From Candidatus Aminicenantota bacterium (lineage in GTDB: Bacteria > Acidobacteriota > Aminicenantia > Aminicenantales > Aminicenantaceae), in contig JAUWVG010000015.1 of the NCBI GenBank assembly GCA_030617525.1, positions 1-14,782 on the forward strand: a DNA stretch of 14,782 nucleotides, in the 5' to 3' direction. The notes below the pieces were generated by a model. It was not told the origin of the DNA, searched no databases, and was given only the letters and a program-made list of their open reading frames with translations. Both the position numbers and the translations under genes were made by a program. Positions within the stretch are counted from its first letter, which is position 1, and every line of letters begins with the position of its first letter. Shown piece by piece: positions 1 through 7,474 of the stretch.

Positions 1-188
1 ATAATACCCCATCTGCTTTGTTGCGACGCATTTGTTGCGAGGAGCAAAGCGACGTGGCAATCTCATGTCTCTGCGGAATCATTATGAGGTCACCACACTC
101 TCTGCGATCGTTCGTGATGAACTTCATACGTCGACGCCTCGCATCTGTGGCATTCTTGACCCGTGAATAATCCAGGTGGAATGAGCGG
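1..188. other. Non-coding left flank with repeat-like sequence
   Basis: I see no convincing gene here. The ten bases TTTGTTGCGA occur twice (17-26 and 31-40, a 14-base step), and GCTTTG at 15-20 is complementary to CAAAGC at 45-50. The stretch at about 35-67 (TTGCGAGGAGCAAAGCGACG, then TGGCAATCTC) resembles a class of short intergenic repeats that I recall from many bacterial genomes, but I cannot verify this without a search. TCTCTGCG also occurs twice (about 67 and 99), and CGTCGACG near 130 is a perfect palindrome. The region lies downstream of the last gene of the leftward series, so it could also hold the transcript end, although no classical stem plus T-run is visible. Confidence 0.4.
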
Positions 189-686
189 CTATCTTAATGC
201 TGTATAGAAACTCATCTGGATTTTTTTTAAAGCTGCAATGTAAGCAGAGGCGTCCATGTCCGTGTCGGATTCGATCCAAATGCTGTGGACACACCCGGTT
301 TTTTTGGCAAATTCAATATCAGATTCATAAAACTTTAGGATTTCCTGGTAAGTGAACTCTTTTTTATCGATTTGATATTTGTCTTCACCGATGATTTTTA
401 CCTGAAATAGAAAATCTGCAGTTAATCCCTTTTCGATACAGGAGGGGAGTTGCTTAGATTTTAATTGTTCTTTTTCAACCAGATTCACAAGCTTTGTCTT
501 GAGTTCACCGCTTTCTTCCTCTAAGGTCTGAATTTTTTGTGCGGCGCGGTCTAAAGTATATTGAAGATTTTGAACTTCTTTTTGTGTTGATTCTTGTATA
601 AATACGTAACTCGGGTAGACAAAAAATGCGAGGAGAATAACAAGCTCAAAAAGGGTCCAGCCAATGACATTCTTTTGATGTTTCAT
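189..686 (-). CDS. Single-pass membrane protein, ExbD/TolR-like (putative channel partner)
   Basis: A 165-residue protein that I do not recognise as a named family member. It has a short positively charged N-terminus, one membrane segment at about residues 9-30, a predicted coiled coil at about 31-79, and a small C-terminal domain at about 90-165. An acidic residue, Glu14, sits inside the membrane segment (GWTLFELVILLAFF), where ExbD, TolR and MotB carry their ion-binding Asp. The C-terminal order (strand, DKKEFTYQEI helix, strand IWIESDTDMD, helix SAYIAALKKI) resembles the ExbD/TolR periplasmic domain. Cys83 and Cys132 could form a disulfide if this part is periplasmic. There is no OmpA-type peptidoglycan-binding domain. 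Its start overlaps the stop of the upstream gene by ATGA, so the two are probably co-translated. The role as channel partner is inference from topology and pairing. Confidence 0.6.
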   Translation of the reverse strand: MKHQKNVIGWTLFELVILLAFFVYPSYVFIQESTQKEVQNLQYTLDRAAQKIQTLEEESGELKTKLVNLVEKEQLKSKQLPSCIEKGLTADFLFQVKIIGEDKYQIDKKEFTYQEILKFYESDIEFAKKTGCVHSIWIESDTDMDASAYIAALKKIQMSFYTALR

Positions 687-1600
687 CTGTCCAGATGAGA
701 GAGCTTTTTCTCCAGAGATGTTGATAAACTTTTTAATTCTTCTTCATAGGATCGGATCATTTTATTCACATGGACGATCTGATCTTCTGTGTCTTTATCC
801 TGGAAATCTGATTTTAATTGGAGGGATAACTGACTGAGTGAGGTCAAAAAAACTTCTGTGTTTTTTTCCAAGGAACCCATGACATCTCTGTGAAAATTAT
901 CCAGCCTCTCGGCGATCTCAATTTTATAACTCTCGGGGAGAATTTGACCAATAGTGGTTTCATGGTCTTCAATGTAAAAGTCAGAAATAGAATCCAGAAC
1001 TGCTTTAATTTTTTTCGAAAATGTGCCCTCCAGACCTGAGAATATGTTTTGACGGAGTTTGTCTACTGACTGGGATGTGACCTTATTATCCTTTTCGTTT
1101 ATGGCTTTTTTGATATTTTCAAATTCATCTATGGTTTTTGTGATATGATTTTTTACGGGCAAAAAAGCTTCTTGAAGATTTTGAGAATGGGTTTGAAACT
1201 GTTTGAGGACTTCGAGATAATCTTCAGAAGGCGGGGCACTCATGCTTAGAAGAATTTGTCTCATAATTAATCCCAGAATTGTTGTCGAGAGAGCAATGCT
1301 CATGGTGGTGAGCAGTAAGGTGGCGGAGTCGAAAGAGAAGCCGGATTTTAAAGACAGAGAAAACAGAGCAAACAAAGAGAAAAGAAAACCAAGATAATAG
1401 GGAGTATTTTTCTCGAAACTTGATAGAACCAGATATTTTGATCTAAAAATAATAAAGAGTACAGAACTGTAAACAAAAACTGTAACAAGAGGAATAACCA
1501 GTTCCAGAATCGTGAAATAGATACACAGTGATCCAATTACGAAGGAGAACAGAAAGAGGAGTGTAATGGGATTGGCTTTTGTTGTCTTCAATCGTTCCAT
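683..1600 (-). CDS. Four-helix membrane protein with coiled-coil tail, ExbB/TolQ/MotA-like
   Basis: A 305-residue protein. Four hydrophobic segments are visible at about residues 12-32, 34-52, 67-87 and 93-119, followed by a long, charged, mostly helical C-terminal region (about 126-305) likely to form a cytoplasmic coiled coil. The last two segments form a hairpin (LGFLFSLFALFSLSL, then TMSIALSTTILGLIM). Their pattern resembles the pore helices of the MotA/TolQ/ExbB family, which typically carry an LGLLGTV segment and an AL-x-TT-x-x-GL segment. The similarity is judged by eye and is distant. A downstream gene for a one-helix protein overlaps it by ATGA, which is the usual layout of such channel pairs. 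It lies 132 bases after the PHP gene, so it may have its own promoter. Other four-helix coiled-coil membrane proteins remain possible. Confidence 0.55.
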   Translation of the reverse strand: MERLKTTKANPITLLFLFSFVIGSLCIYFTILELVIPLVTVFVYSSVLFIIFRSKYLVLSSFEKNTPYYLGFLFSLFALFSLSLKSGFSFDSATLLLTTMSIALSTTILGLIMRQILLSMSAPPSEDYLEVLKQFQTHSQNLQEAFLPVKNHITKTIDEFENIKKAINEKDNKVTSQSVDKLRQNIFSGLEGTFSKKIKAVLDSISDFYIEDHETTIGQILPESYKIEIAERLDNFHRDVMGSLEKNTEVFLTSLSQLSLQLKSDFQDKDTEDQIVHVNKMIRSYEEELKSLSTSLEKKLSHLDR

Positions 1601-1732
1601 TGTGTGATCCCTTATTTTTTATTCAGTTATGGATACATGGAATTTTTGAACGAATGCGTCAAAAATATATCATAGAAATCGTGAAAAAAAAAGTATTTCT
1701 GTGAATTCGTAAATGGGGATGCTCCTATAAAA

Positions 1733-2443
1733 TCAAGGAGGAAGATTCTTTCTTGTTTTATTTCTATTCTGGTAAAGAATCCTTCTGAGTATGAATGTGG
1801 ACATGACTTTGGCCATAGTGGCTAGTGAAATGGGTTTAGTAATGATTTCAACTTTTCCGGATTTTACAGCCTTTATAATTGAAGGAATATCTTTTTTGGC
1901 TTCGACAAGAGAGAATGTGTCTCCAAACTGCCAGAGAAAGTGACAATCTGAGGTGGCGATCAATGGTTTTTTATACTCTAATGCCGTCTCTATGGCTTTT
2001 TTGTTAAAGTTGATGAGTCTATTGTAGTACTGGGCAAATTCAATTGCATCAAAAAGATGGATGTAGGTCAGCAGGTCAGATTCAAGAGATTTGAATCTGG
2101 GAAAGAAGGGATGTGGAGCGATGAGCAAATTGTCTTCTTTTTTTATGTTTGGCAGCTCTTTGAGAGACCGGCCTTTTGGATTAATCTGAAAATCTGGATT
2201 TAATATCAGAACATGCGCATCAGAAAACGTCGCCTCCATACCTGGAATAAGAAGGATGCCTTTTTTCTCAGCGTATTGGGCTATTTCCGGATTGTAAAAA
2301 ACGGCATTATGATTTGTGATGGCAAGAGCGTCAAATCCTTTTTGACTGGCAACGTCGATGAGCTGAAACGAATTGTAGGGAATGTAGTCTTGTGGATCTT
2401 CTCCCGTGTGAATATGAAAATCAACTTTGAGTTTTATAGTCAT
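1733..2443 (-). CDS. PHP-domain metal-dependent phosphoesterase
   Basis: Member of the PHP superfamily, which hydrolyses phosphoesters with two or three metal ions. The metal-binding motifs appear in order (numbered from the GTG at 2446): D9-F-H11-I-H13, N45-H46-N47, G69-M-E71 with H78, A110-P-H112-P, an E136...N142 segment and S166-D167-C-H169. All expected ligands appear to be present, so it is likely active. Its substrate is unknown: related proteins include nucleotide phosphatases of the TrpH type, histidinol phosphatases and polymerase-associated domains. There is no extra domain, only a basic C-terminal tail. Two starts stand side by side, GTG at 2446 and ATG at 2443. I chose the ATG; the ribosome-binding site is weak for both. 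It follows sucD after about 50 bases on the same strand. Confidence 0.85.
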   Translation of the reverse strand: MTIKLKVDFHIHTGEDPQDYIPYNSFQLIDVASQKGFDALAITNHNAVFYNPEIAQYAEKKGILLIPGMEATFSDAHVLILNPDFQINPKGRSLKELPNIKKEDNLLIAPHPFFPRFKSLESDLLTYIHLFDAIEFAQYYNRLINFNKKAIETALEYKKPLIATSDCHFLWQFGDTFSLVEAKKDIPSIIKAVKSGKVEIITKPISLATMAKVMSTFILRRILYQNRNKTRKNLPP

Positions 2444-2497
2444 CACTGGGGCTCTTTAAACCCGATCTTCTAACCTGAATAATCCAGGCAAATAGGA

Positions 2498-3367
2498 TTA
2501 GCTTAAAGCTTCTTTAATTTTGTTCCCGATATCAGCAGGGCTTTTGGCGACAAACACTCCGGCGGTTTCCAATGCTTCCATTTTTTCTTTGGCCGTTCCC
2601 TTTCCACCAGCGATGATGGCTCCAGCATGTCCCATTCGTCTTCCTGGTGGAGCGGTTTGTCCGGCGATAAAACTAACGACTGGTTTAGGAAATTCTTTTT
2701 GTATATATTCTGCAGCCTCTTCTTCAGCCGTCCCTCCGATCTCACCGATGAGAATAACGGCTTCCGTGTCACTGTCTGCCTTGAACATTTCTAAAAGATC
2801 GATGTATTGTAATCCTACAATAGGATCACCACCGATTCCTATAGCGGTCGATTGGCCGTATCCTAGAAGTGAGACCTGCTGGACGGCTTCATAAGTCAGA
2901 GTTCCGGATCGGGATATGATGCCGATTGAGCCTTGAGTGTGGATATATCCGGGCATGATACCAATTTTGCATTTTCCTGGAGAAATAATTCCGGGTGTGT
3001 TGGGTCCTATCAAGAGGCATCCCTTTTCCTTGATATATCGTTTGACCTTGATCATGTCAAACGTAGGGATACCTTCTGTGATACTGACAACGAGGTCAAT
3101 TCCGGCCTCAGCGGACTCCATGATTGCATCGGCTGCAAAGTAGGGCGGAACGAATATTGCAGAAGCATTGGCGCTCGTATCTGCCACAGCTTCAGCGACC
3201 GTATTGAACACGGGGACATTCAGATGAGTCTGTCCTCCTTTCCCAGGGGTTACTCCGGCGACCACATTGGTTCCATATTCCAGCATCCGTTCGGTGTGGA
3301 ATGTTCCTTCGGCTCCTGTGATTCCTTGAACGACAACTTTGGTGTCCTTATCAATTAATATACTCAT
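2498..3367 (-). CDS. sucD: Succinyl-CoA synthetase, alpha subunit
   Basis: Alpha subunit (289 residues, normal family length) of the TCA-cycle enzyme that interconverts succinyl-CoA and succinate with synthesis of ATP or GTP. The N-terminal CoA-binding Rossmann domain starts with the GITGAEGTFHTERML segment (about 15-29). GPNTPGIISPG lies at 121-131. The phosphorylated histidine is His247 in GRRMGHAGAI, which is followed by the glycine-rich loop GGKG. It is preceded by sucC with a 12-base gap containing GGAG, so the two subunits are made together. Next to icd, mdh and a fumarase subunit, a TCA role is clear; the direction of flux cannot be read from the sequence. Confidence 0.97.
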   Translation of the reverse strand: MSILIDKDTKVVVQGITGAEGTFHTERMLEYGTNVVAGVTPGKGGQTHLNVPVFNTVAEAVADTSANASAIFVPPYFAADAIMESAEAGIDLVVSITEGIPTFDMIKVKRYIKEKGCLLIGPNTPGIISPGKCKIGIMPGYIHTQGSIGIISRSGTLTYEAVQQVSLLGYGQSTAIGIGGDPIVGLQYIDLLEMFKADSDTEAVILIGEIGGTAEEEAAEYIQKEFPKPVVSFIAGQTAPPGRRMGHAGAIIAGGKGTAKEKMEALETAGVFVAKSPADIGNKIKEALS

Positions 3368-3379
3368 AATTACTCCTGC

Positions 3380-4540
3380 TTATTGTTGGACAAGAGGCAC
3401 GACCTTTTCGGCTGCCTCTTTCATGCTCACGGCTGAGTAAAATGCAAGCCCCGAATCTTCCAGTATTTTTTTTCCTATATCAGCGTTTGTCCCTTCAAGC
3501 CTCACAACCATCGGTATTTTCAGATTTAGTTCTTTGGCGGCGTTGACAATACCTTTTGCAACGAGATCACAACGGACTATTCCGCCGAAGATATTGATCA
3601 AAGCGGCCTTAACATCTTCATCCGAAATGAGAATTCTAAAAGCGTTCTTTACGGCTTCTTCGGAAACTCCCCCGCCCACATCGAGGAAATTGGCGGGCAT
3701 CCCTCCTGAATACTTGATGATGTCCATTGTGGCCATAGCCAGGCCGGCGCCGTTGACCATACATCCCACACTGCCATCCAGTTTGATGTAGTTCAGATCG
3801 AATTGAGAGGCTTCCACTTCCAGGGGATCTTCTTCGTCCAGATCACGCATCTCCTTGATATTTGGATGTCGAAGAAGAGCGTTGTCATCAAAATTCATTT
3901 TGGCATCCAACGCGAGGACGTCTCCTTGTTTAGTGATGAGCAGGGGATTGATTTCGGCCAGGGATGCATCTGTGGCTTCAAAGGCCTTATAAAGGTTCAT
4001 GAGGAATTTTATCGCCTGCTTGAGCGTATCTCCCTTTAGTCCTAATTGAAAAGCAAGCTTTCTTGCTTGAAAGACCTGGAATCCTATCGAGGGATTGACA
4101 TACTCCTTATAAATGAGCTCTGGGGTTTCAGCAGCAACTTTTTCAATTTCAACGCCTCCTTCAGAAGATGCCATGACTACAGGTGCTTCTTGAGCTCTGT
4201 CGATAACGATTCCGATGTACAGTTCTTTATCGATATCCAGCGCTTCTTCCACAAGGACTTTTTTAACAAGTTTTCCTTCAGGACCTGTCTGATGAGTGAT
4301 GAGTGTCATCCCGAGTATTTCACCGGCAATTTTTTTGGCATCAATAGGATTGTTTGCAAGTTTGACTCCTCCACCTTTTCCTCTGCCTCCGGCATGGATT
4401 TGTGCCTTTACTACGACTTTTGGGCCGATGTTTTCTGCAATATTGAAGACCTCAGAAGGGGAGTCGGTTACTTCTCCCCGAGGAATAGGAACTCCAAATT
4501 TACTGATTATTTGTTTGGCTTGAAACTCATGAATTTTCAT
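3380..4540 (-). CDS. sucC: Succinyl-CoA synthetase, beta subunit
   Basis: Beta subunit (386 residues, typical length). An N-terminal ATP-grasp domain carries the nucleotide-binding KAQIHAGGRGKGGGVK segment at residues 45-60. The C-terminal CoA-ligase domain carries NIFGGIVRCD (316-325) and VRLEGTN (346-352), both hallmarks of the family. The start ATG at 4540 is preceded by AAGGAT at suitable spacing. Nucleotide choice (ATP or GTP) cannot be decided by eye. It lies 130 bases after the fumarase gene, a gap wide enough for its own promoter or a leader structure (see 4568-4666). It pairs with sucD immediately downstream. Confidence 0.97.
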   Translation of the reverse strand: MKIHEFQAKQIISKFGVPIPRGEVTDSPSEVFNIAENIGPKVVVKAQIHAGGRGKGGGVKLANNPIDAKKIAGEILGMTLITHQTGPEGKLVKKVLVEEALDIDKELYIGIVIDRAQEAPVVMASSEGGVEIEKVAAETPELIYKEYVNPSIGFQVFQARKLAFQLGLKGDTLKQAIKFLMNLYKAFEATDASLAEINPLLITKQGDVLALDAKMNFDDNALLRHPNIKEMRDLDEEDPLEVEASQFDLNYIKLDGSVGCMVNGAGLAMATMDIIKYSGGMPANFLDVGGGVSEEAVKNAFRILISDEDVKAALINIFGGIVRCDLVAKGIVNAAKELNLKIPMVVRLEGTNADIGKKILEDSGLAFYSAVSMKEAAEKVVPLVQQ

Positions 4541-4567
4541 GAAAATTATCCTTTTTGGTTATTTTAA

Positions 4568-4666
4568 AGTTCAGAAATCTAGCTTCTCAATGATAAAAAC
4601 AATAGATGTTCCGATTCCATATGGACCAAATCGAAACAATCTATCGAGATGTCTGTGTTCTGAACT
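4568..4666. other. Nested inverted repeats ahead of sucC (candidate leader structure)
   Basis: The gap between the fumarase gene and sucC contains a perfect 9-base inverted repeat: AGTTCAGAA at 4568-4576 and TTCTGAACT at 4658-4666. Inside it lies a second, imperfect stem: ATAGAT (4602-4607) with ATCTAT (4639-4644), and CGATT (4612-4616) with AATCG (4629-4633). The loop holds the palindrome CCATATGG (4617-4624). On the leftward transcript this would fold as a long hairpin in the sucC leader. It has no T-run after the stem, so it is not a standard terminator. It could be an RNA-processing site, an attenuator or a remnant element. The gap is otherwise AT-rich without a visible gene. Confidence 0.35.
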
Positions 4667-4670
4667 CTAT

Positions 4671-5228
4671 TTAGTCTTCTATTTGGTACTTCTGTTTCCC
4701 CTCTGCGTAAAGATCTCCGCCGTACATATCGTTAATCACAATACAAGGAAAATTTTCCACTTTAATTCTTCGGATGGCTTCAGGGCCTAATTCGGCGTAA
4801 GCAATCACTTCGGCCTCACGGATACTCTGAGAAATGAGAGCTCCAGCTCCACCGACAGCCGCAAGGTAAACGGCCTTGTATTCTTTCAATGAATTCTTAA
4901 CCTCTGTGTTTCTTAAGCCTTTCCCGATCGTTCCTTTGAGGCCGAGTTTGTGAAGGGTGGGGGCAAATGAATCCATCCTGTAGCTTGTGGTCGGACCAGC
5001 GGAGCCGATAGGTTTTCCAGGCCGGGCTGGTGTTGGACCAACATAGTAGATGAACTGGCCTTTGACATCTATGGGCAGTTCTTTTCCTTCGTTGAGGAGA
5101 TCGATCAATTTTTTGTGAGCGGAGTCTCTTCCTGTGAAAAGATATCCTGTGATGAAGATGCTGTCTCCGGCTCTTAGTTTTTCTATAACCTCATCTGTGA
5201 CAGGGGTTTCAATATAATGTTCAGCCAT
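4671..5228 (-). CDS. Class I fumarate hydratase, beta (C-terminal) subunit
   Basis: A 185-residue protein matching the C-terminal half of class I [4Fe-4S] fumarases, as found in the two-subunit enzymes of anaerobes and archaea; it would convert fumarate to malate. Visible family segments are TGRDSAHK (32-39), YYVGPTPARPGKP (61-73), GSAGPTTSYRMD (75-86) and IGKG (101-104). The cluster-binding cysteines belong to the alpha subunit (about 280 residues), which usually precedes this gene. Here the preceding gene is mdh, only 26 bases away, and no alpha subunit lies in the window. The closest alternative is the beta subunit of L-tartrate dehydratase; mdh and sucCD as neighbours favour fumarase. A GGGG/CCCC stem (5249-5264) overlaps the mdh stop just ahead of this gene. 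Confidence 0.9.
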   Translation of the reverse strand: MAEHYIETPVTDEVIEKLRAGDSIFITGYLFTGRDSAHKKLIDLLNEGKELPIDVKGQFIYYVGPTPARPGKPIGSAGPTTSYRMDSFAPTLHKLGLKGTIGKGLRNTEVKNSLKEYKAVYLAAVGGAGALISQSIREAEVIAYAELGPEAIRRIKVENFPCIVINDMYGGDLYAEGKQKYQIED

Positions 5229-5254
5229 TTTATAAACTCAGTTCAGCGGGGGCT

Positions 5255-6196
5255 TTATATCCCCTGAGCATTACATTCGTCAATTGTCTTTTGAACAGCT
5301 TCGAGTGTTGTTTGGAGCATGGCTTTTTCGTCTTCAGCCAGATTGATCTCAAAGATTTTTTCCATTCCTTGGGCACTGATCAGGCAGGGAACGCCGATAA
5401 ACAGACCGTTGACGCCGTATTCACCTTCACAAAGCGCGGCACAGGGAAGGACACGTTTTTTATCTTTAAGATACGATTCGGCGATGACAATGGCGCTCAA
5501 TGCGGGGCTGAAAAAGGCCGATCCTTTACCAAACAGTTGAACGATCTCCGTTCCGGCCTTGCGGGTTCTGTCGACCACACGGTCGATCAGATCCTGATCG
5601 GCGATCTCTGTCAAAGGAACACCACCGATGGTAGTCAACCTGGGAAGAGGAACCATGGTTGGGCCGTGGCCTCCCAGGACCGTTCCGGAGATGTCCGCGA
5701 CAGAAACACCCAGCTCCATTGCGAGGAAAGAGCGGTAACGGGCGGTGTCCAGGGTGCCGGCCATTCCGATAACCTGGTGTTTTGGAAAACCTGTAACCTT
5801 GTGAAAAACATAGACCATCGCATCCAGGGGATTGGTCAGAACAATACAGAATGCGTCAGGCGCGTATTCCTTAACACCGTTGGCCACTTTTTTAATGATT
5901 TCGATGTTGGTGTTAAGCAGGTCTTCACGGGTCATACCTGCTTGGCGGGGTTTTCCGGCTGTGATAATGACCACATCGGAGCCTTCAATATCTTTGTAAT
6001 CCGAAGTTCCACTGATATTGGCATCATAATTGCCATGCGGAGCCATTTCCATAAGGTCCAGGGCTTTCCCCTTTGCTGGACCAACATAATCGGGAACATC
6101 GAGAACCGTGATGTCTCCCATTTCCTTCTGCGCGGCGAGCATGGCCAAAATTTGTCCAATCTGACCGGCCCCAATAAGGGCGATTTTTTTTCTCAT
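5255..6196 (-). CDS. mdh: Malate dehydrogenase (LDH-like type)
   Basis: Interconverts malate and oxaloacetate using NAD. The protein has 313 residues, the usual length for the tetrameric, lactate-dehydrogenase-like malate dehydrogenases. The Rossmann motif GAGQIG is at 9-14, and Asp33 at the end of the second strand favours NAD over NADP. Substrate residues are Arg84 and Arg90 in the mobile loop (KPRQAGMTR), the Asp150/Arg153 pair (LDTARYR) and catalytic His177 (GGHGPTM). Arg84 occupies the position that is Gln102 in lactate dehydrogenases, so malate is the expected substrate. A strong AGGAGG (6204-6209) sits 7 bases before the ATG. It lies between icd (67-base gap) and the fumarase subunit (26-base gap), consistent with one transcript. 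Confidence 0.96.
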   Translation of the reverse strand: MRKKIALIGAGQIGQILAMLAAQKEMGDITVLDVPDYVGPAKGKALDLMEMAPHGNYDANISGTSDYKDIEGSDVVIITAGKPRQAGMTREDLLNTNIEIIKKVANGVKEYAPDAFCIVLTNPLDAMVYVFHKVTGFPKHQVIGMAGTLDTARYRSFLAMELGVSVADISGTVLGGHGPTMVPLPRLTTIGGVPLTEIADQDLIDRVVDRTRKAGTEIVQLFGKGSAFFSPALSAIVIAESYLKDKKRVLPCAALCEGEYGVNGLFIGVPCLISAQGMEKIFEINLAEDEKAMLQTTLEAVQKTIDECNAQGI

Positions 6197-6263
6197 AATA
6201 ATACCTCCTATGGTTGTGATGAGAAATGGATAAATATTATATATTAATTTAATTAAACCCTAA

Positions 6264-7466
6264 TTAATCAACCTTGGTGTATTCTCCCCAGCGTGATTCG
6301 ATGTTGGGATCGTTCAAGGTTTCCATCACGTAGTCAGAAAATTCTGCTCCTGTGGCCCCTGTATCTCTGCCGGTTAAAACATATTTTTTTTCGTACTGAC
6401 CGCAGATATCCAGGACCATTTCGAATTTTTTTCCTTTGTTTGGAAATCCGATATGGCTGATAAGCATAGCAGCAGCCCTCATCATGCTGGCTGGATCGGC
6501 GTATTTGGCGCGACCTTCTTTGACCATTCGGGGGGCTGATCCATGAATAGCCTCGAACATGGAGTACTGTTTGCCGATGTTGGCGCTTCCGGCTGTTCCC
6601 ACGCCGCCCTGAAATTCAGCGGCTTCATCTGTTAGGATATCCCCGTAGAGGTTGGGAAGAACCATGACCTGAAAATCTCGACGACGCTTTTCATCGACCA
6701 GCTTTGCAGTCATGATATCTATATACCAGTCATCCGCCTGGATGTCCGGATATTCCTTGGCGATTTTATAAAAATTTTCTAAGAAACGTCCGTCTGAAGT
6801 TTTAACGACATTAGCCTTTGTCACACAAGTCACACGTTCTCGTCCGTTCTCTTTGGCATGTTCGAAGGCAAGCCGCGAGATACGAATCGATCCTGGTGCA
6901 CTGATCAAACGAAAATCGATGGCGATATCTTCGTCCACTTCGATCCCATTAGGGCCGAGGGCATACAAATCCTCGGTGTTTTCCCTGAAAAACATCCAGT
7001 TGATCCCTTGTTTTGGGACCTTGACAGGACGGACATTGGCAAAAAGATCCAACTCTTTGCGCATGGCGACATTGCAGCTCTCGATGTTTGGCCACGGATC
7101 ACCTTTTCTGGGTGTGGTCGTCGGGCCTTTGAGTGTTACATGGCATTGTTTAATGTTTTCCAGGACGTCATCCGGAATAGATTTGTTTTTTTCGGCTCTG
7201 TTTTCAATAGTCAGACCCTCAATCACACGGAACTCCACTTTGCCGGTTCGGGCTTCCTCTTCAAGCATGAATTCAAGAACACGTTGGGCCTCTTTGGCAA
7301 TAAAAGGGCCGATTCCGTCCCCTCCGATGATACCGATGATAATCGGTTTGACCTGGTCAAGGTCGATCCAGTCAGGCATTGACTTGATTTTTTCCATGCG
7401 GATCATCTGGTCTTCAAGAATCTTGCCAAAGTGTTCTTTGGCTCTTTCGATTGCAGGTTTATCCAT
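6264..7466 (-). CDS. icd: Isocitrate dehydrogenase (beta-decarboxylating family)
   Basis: Converts isocitrate to 2-oxoglutarate and CO2, or the reverse in a reductive cycle. From the ATG at 7466 the protein has 400 residues. Substrate-binding residues of the family are all visible: Ser130, Asn132, Arg136, Arg146 (IESCNVAMRKELDLFANVR), Arg161 and Tyr168 (FRENTEDLY), Lys218 (TKANVVK), and metal-binding Asp250, Asp276 and Asp280 (LPNLYGDILTDEAAEF). At the cofactor-specificity site (HGSAPRM) Arg313 and Met314 replace the Lys-Tyr of NADP enzymes and the Asp-Ile of NAD enzymes, so the cofactor is uncertain. An in-frame TTG at 7481 exists, but GGGAG (7475-7479) stands 8 bases before the ATG at 7466, which decides the start. 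It is the first gene of the leftward series. Confidence 0.93.
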   Translation of the reverse strand: MDKPAIERAKEHFGKILEDQMIRMEKIKSMPDWIDLDQVKPIIIGIIGGDGIGPFIAKEAQRVLEFMLEEEARTGKVEFRVIEGLTIENRAEKNKSIPDDVLENIKQCHVTLKGPTTTPRKGDPWPNIESCNVAMRKELDLFANVRPVKVPKQGINWMFFRENTEDLYALGPNGIEVDEDIAIDFRLISAPGSIRISRLAFEHAKENGRERVTCVTKANVVKTSDGRFLENFYKIAKEYPDIQADDWYIDIMTAKLVDEKRRRDFQVMVLPNLYGDILTDEAAEFQGGVGTAGSANIGKQYSMFEAIHGSAPRMVKEGRAKYADPASMMRAAAMLISHIGFPNKGKKFEMVLDICGQYEKKYVLTGRDTGATGAEFSDYVMETLNDPNIESRWGEYTKVD

Positions 7467-7474
7467 GATTAGTT

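Noticed and set aside
189..1600. Calling the membrane pair a Zorya defence system
   Set aside because: There is no OmpA-type domain in the small protein and no ZorC, ZorD or ZorE partner in the window; only the generic stator-like layout is supported.
1601..1732. Possible terminator after the PHP gene or promoter for the membrane pair
   Set aside because: The only stem (AGAAAT/ATTTCT) has a 15-base loop, and the best promoter-like match (TTGACG with a poor -10) is too weak to list.
2474..2488. TGAATAATCCAGG shared with positions 164-176
   Set aside because: A single 13-base match is expected by chance between sites in a 15 kb window; the local CCTG/CAGG stem is only 4 base pairs.
5291..6247. 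A 318-residue open frame on the plus strand opposite mdh
   Set aside because: It mirrors the whole of mdh, whose motifs and strong ribosome-binding site are clear. The antisense protein shows no recognisable family features and has an implausible composition.
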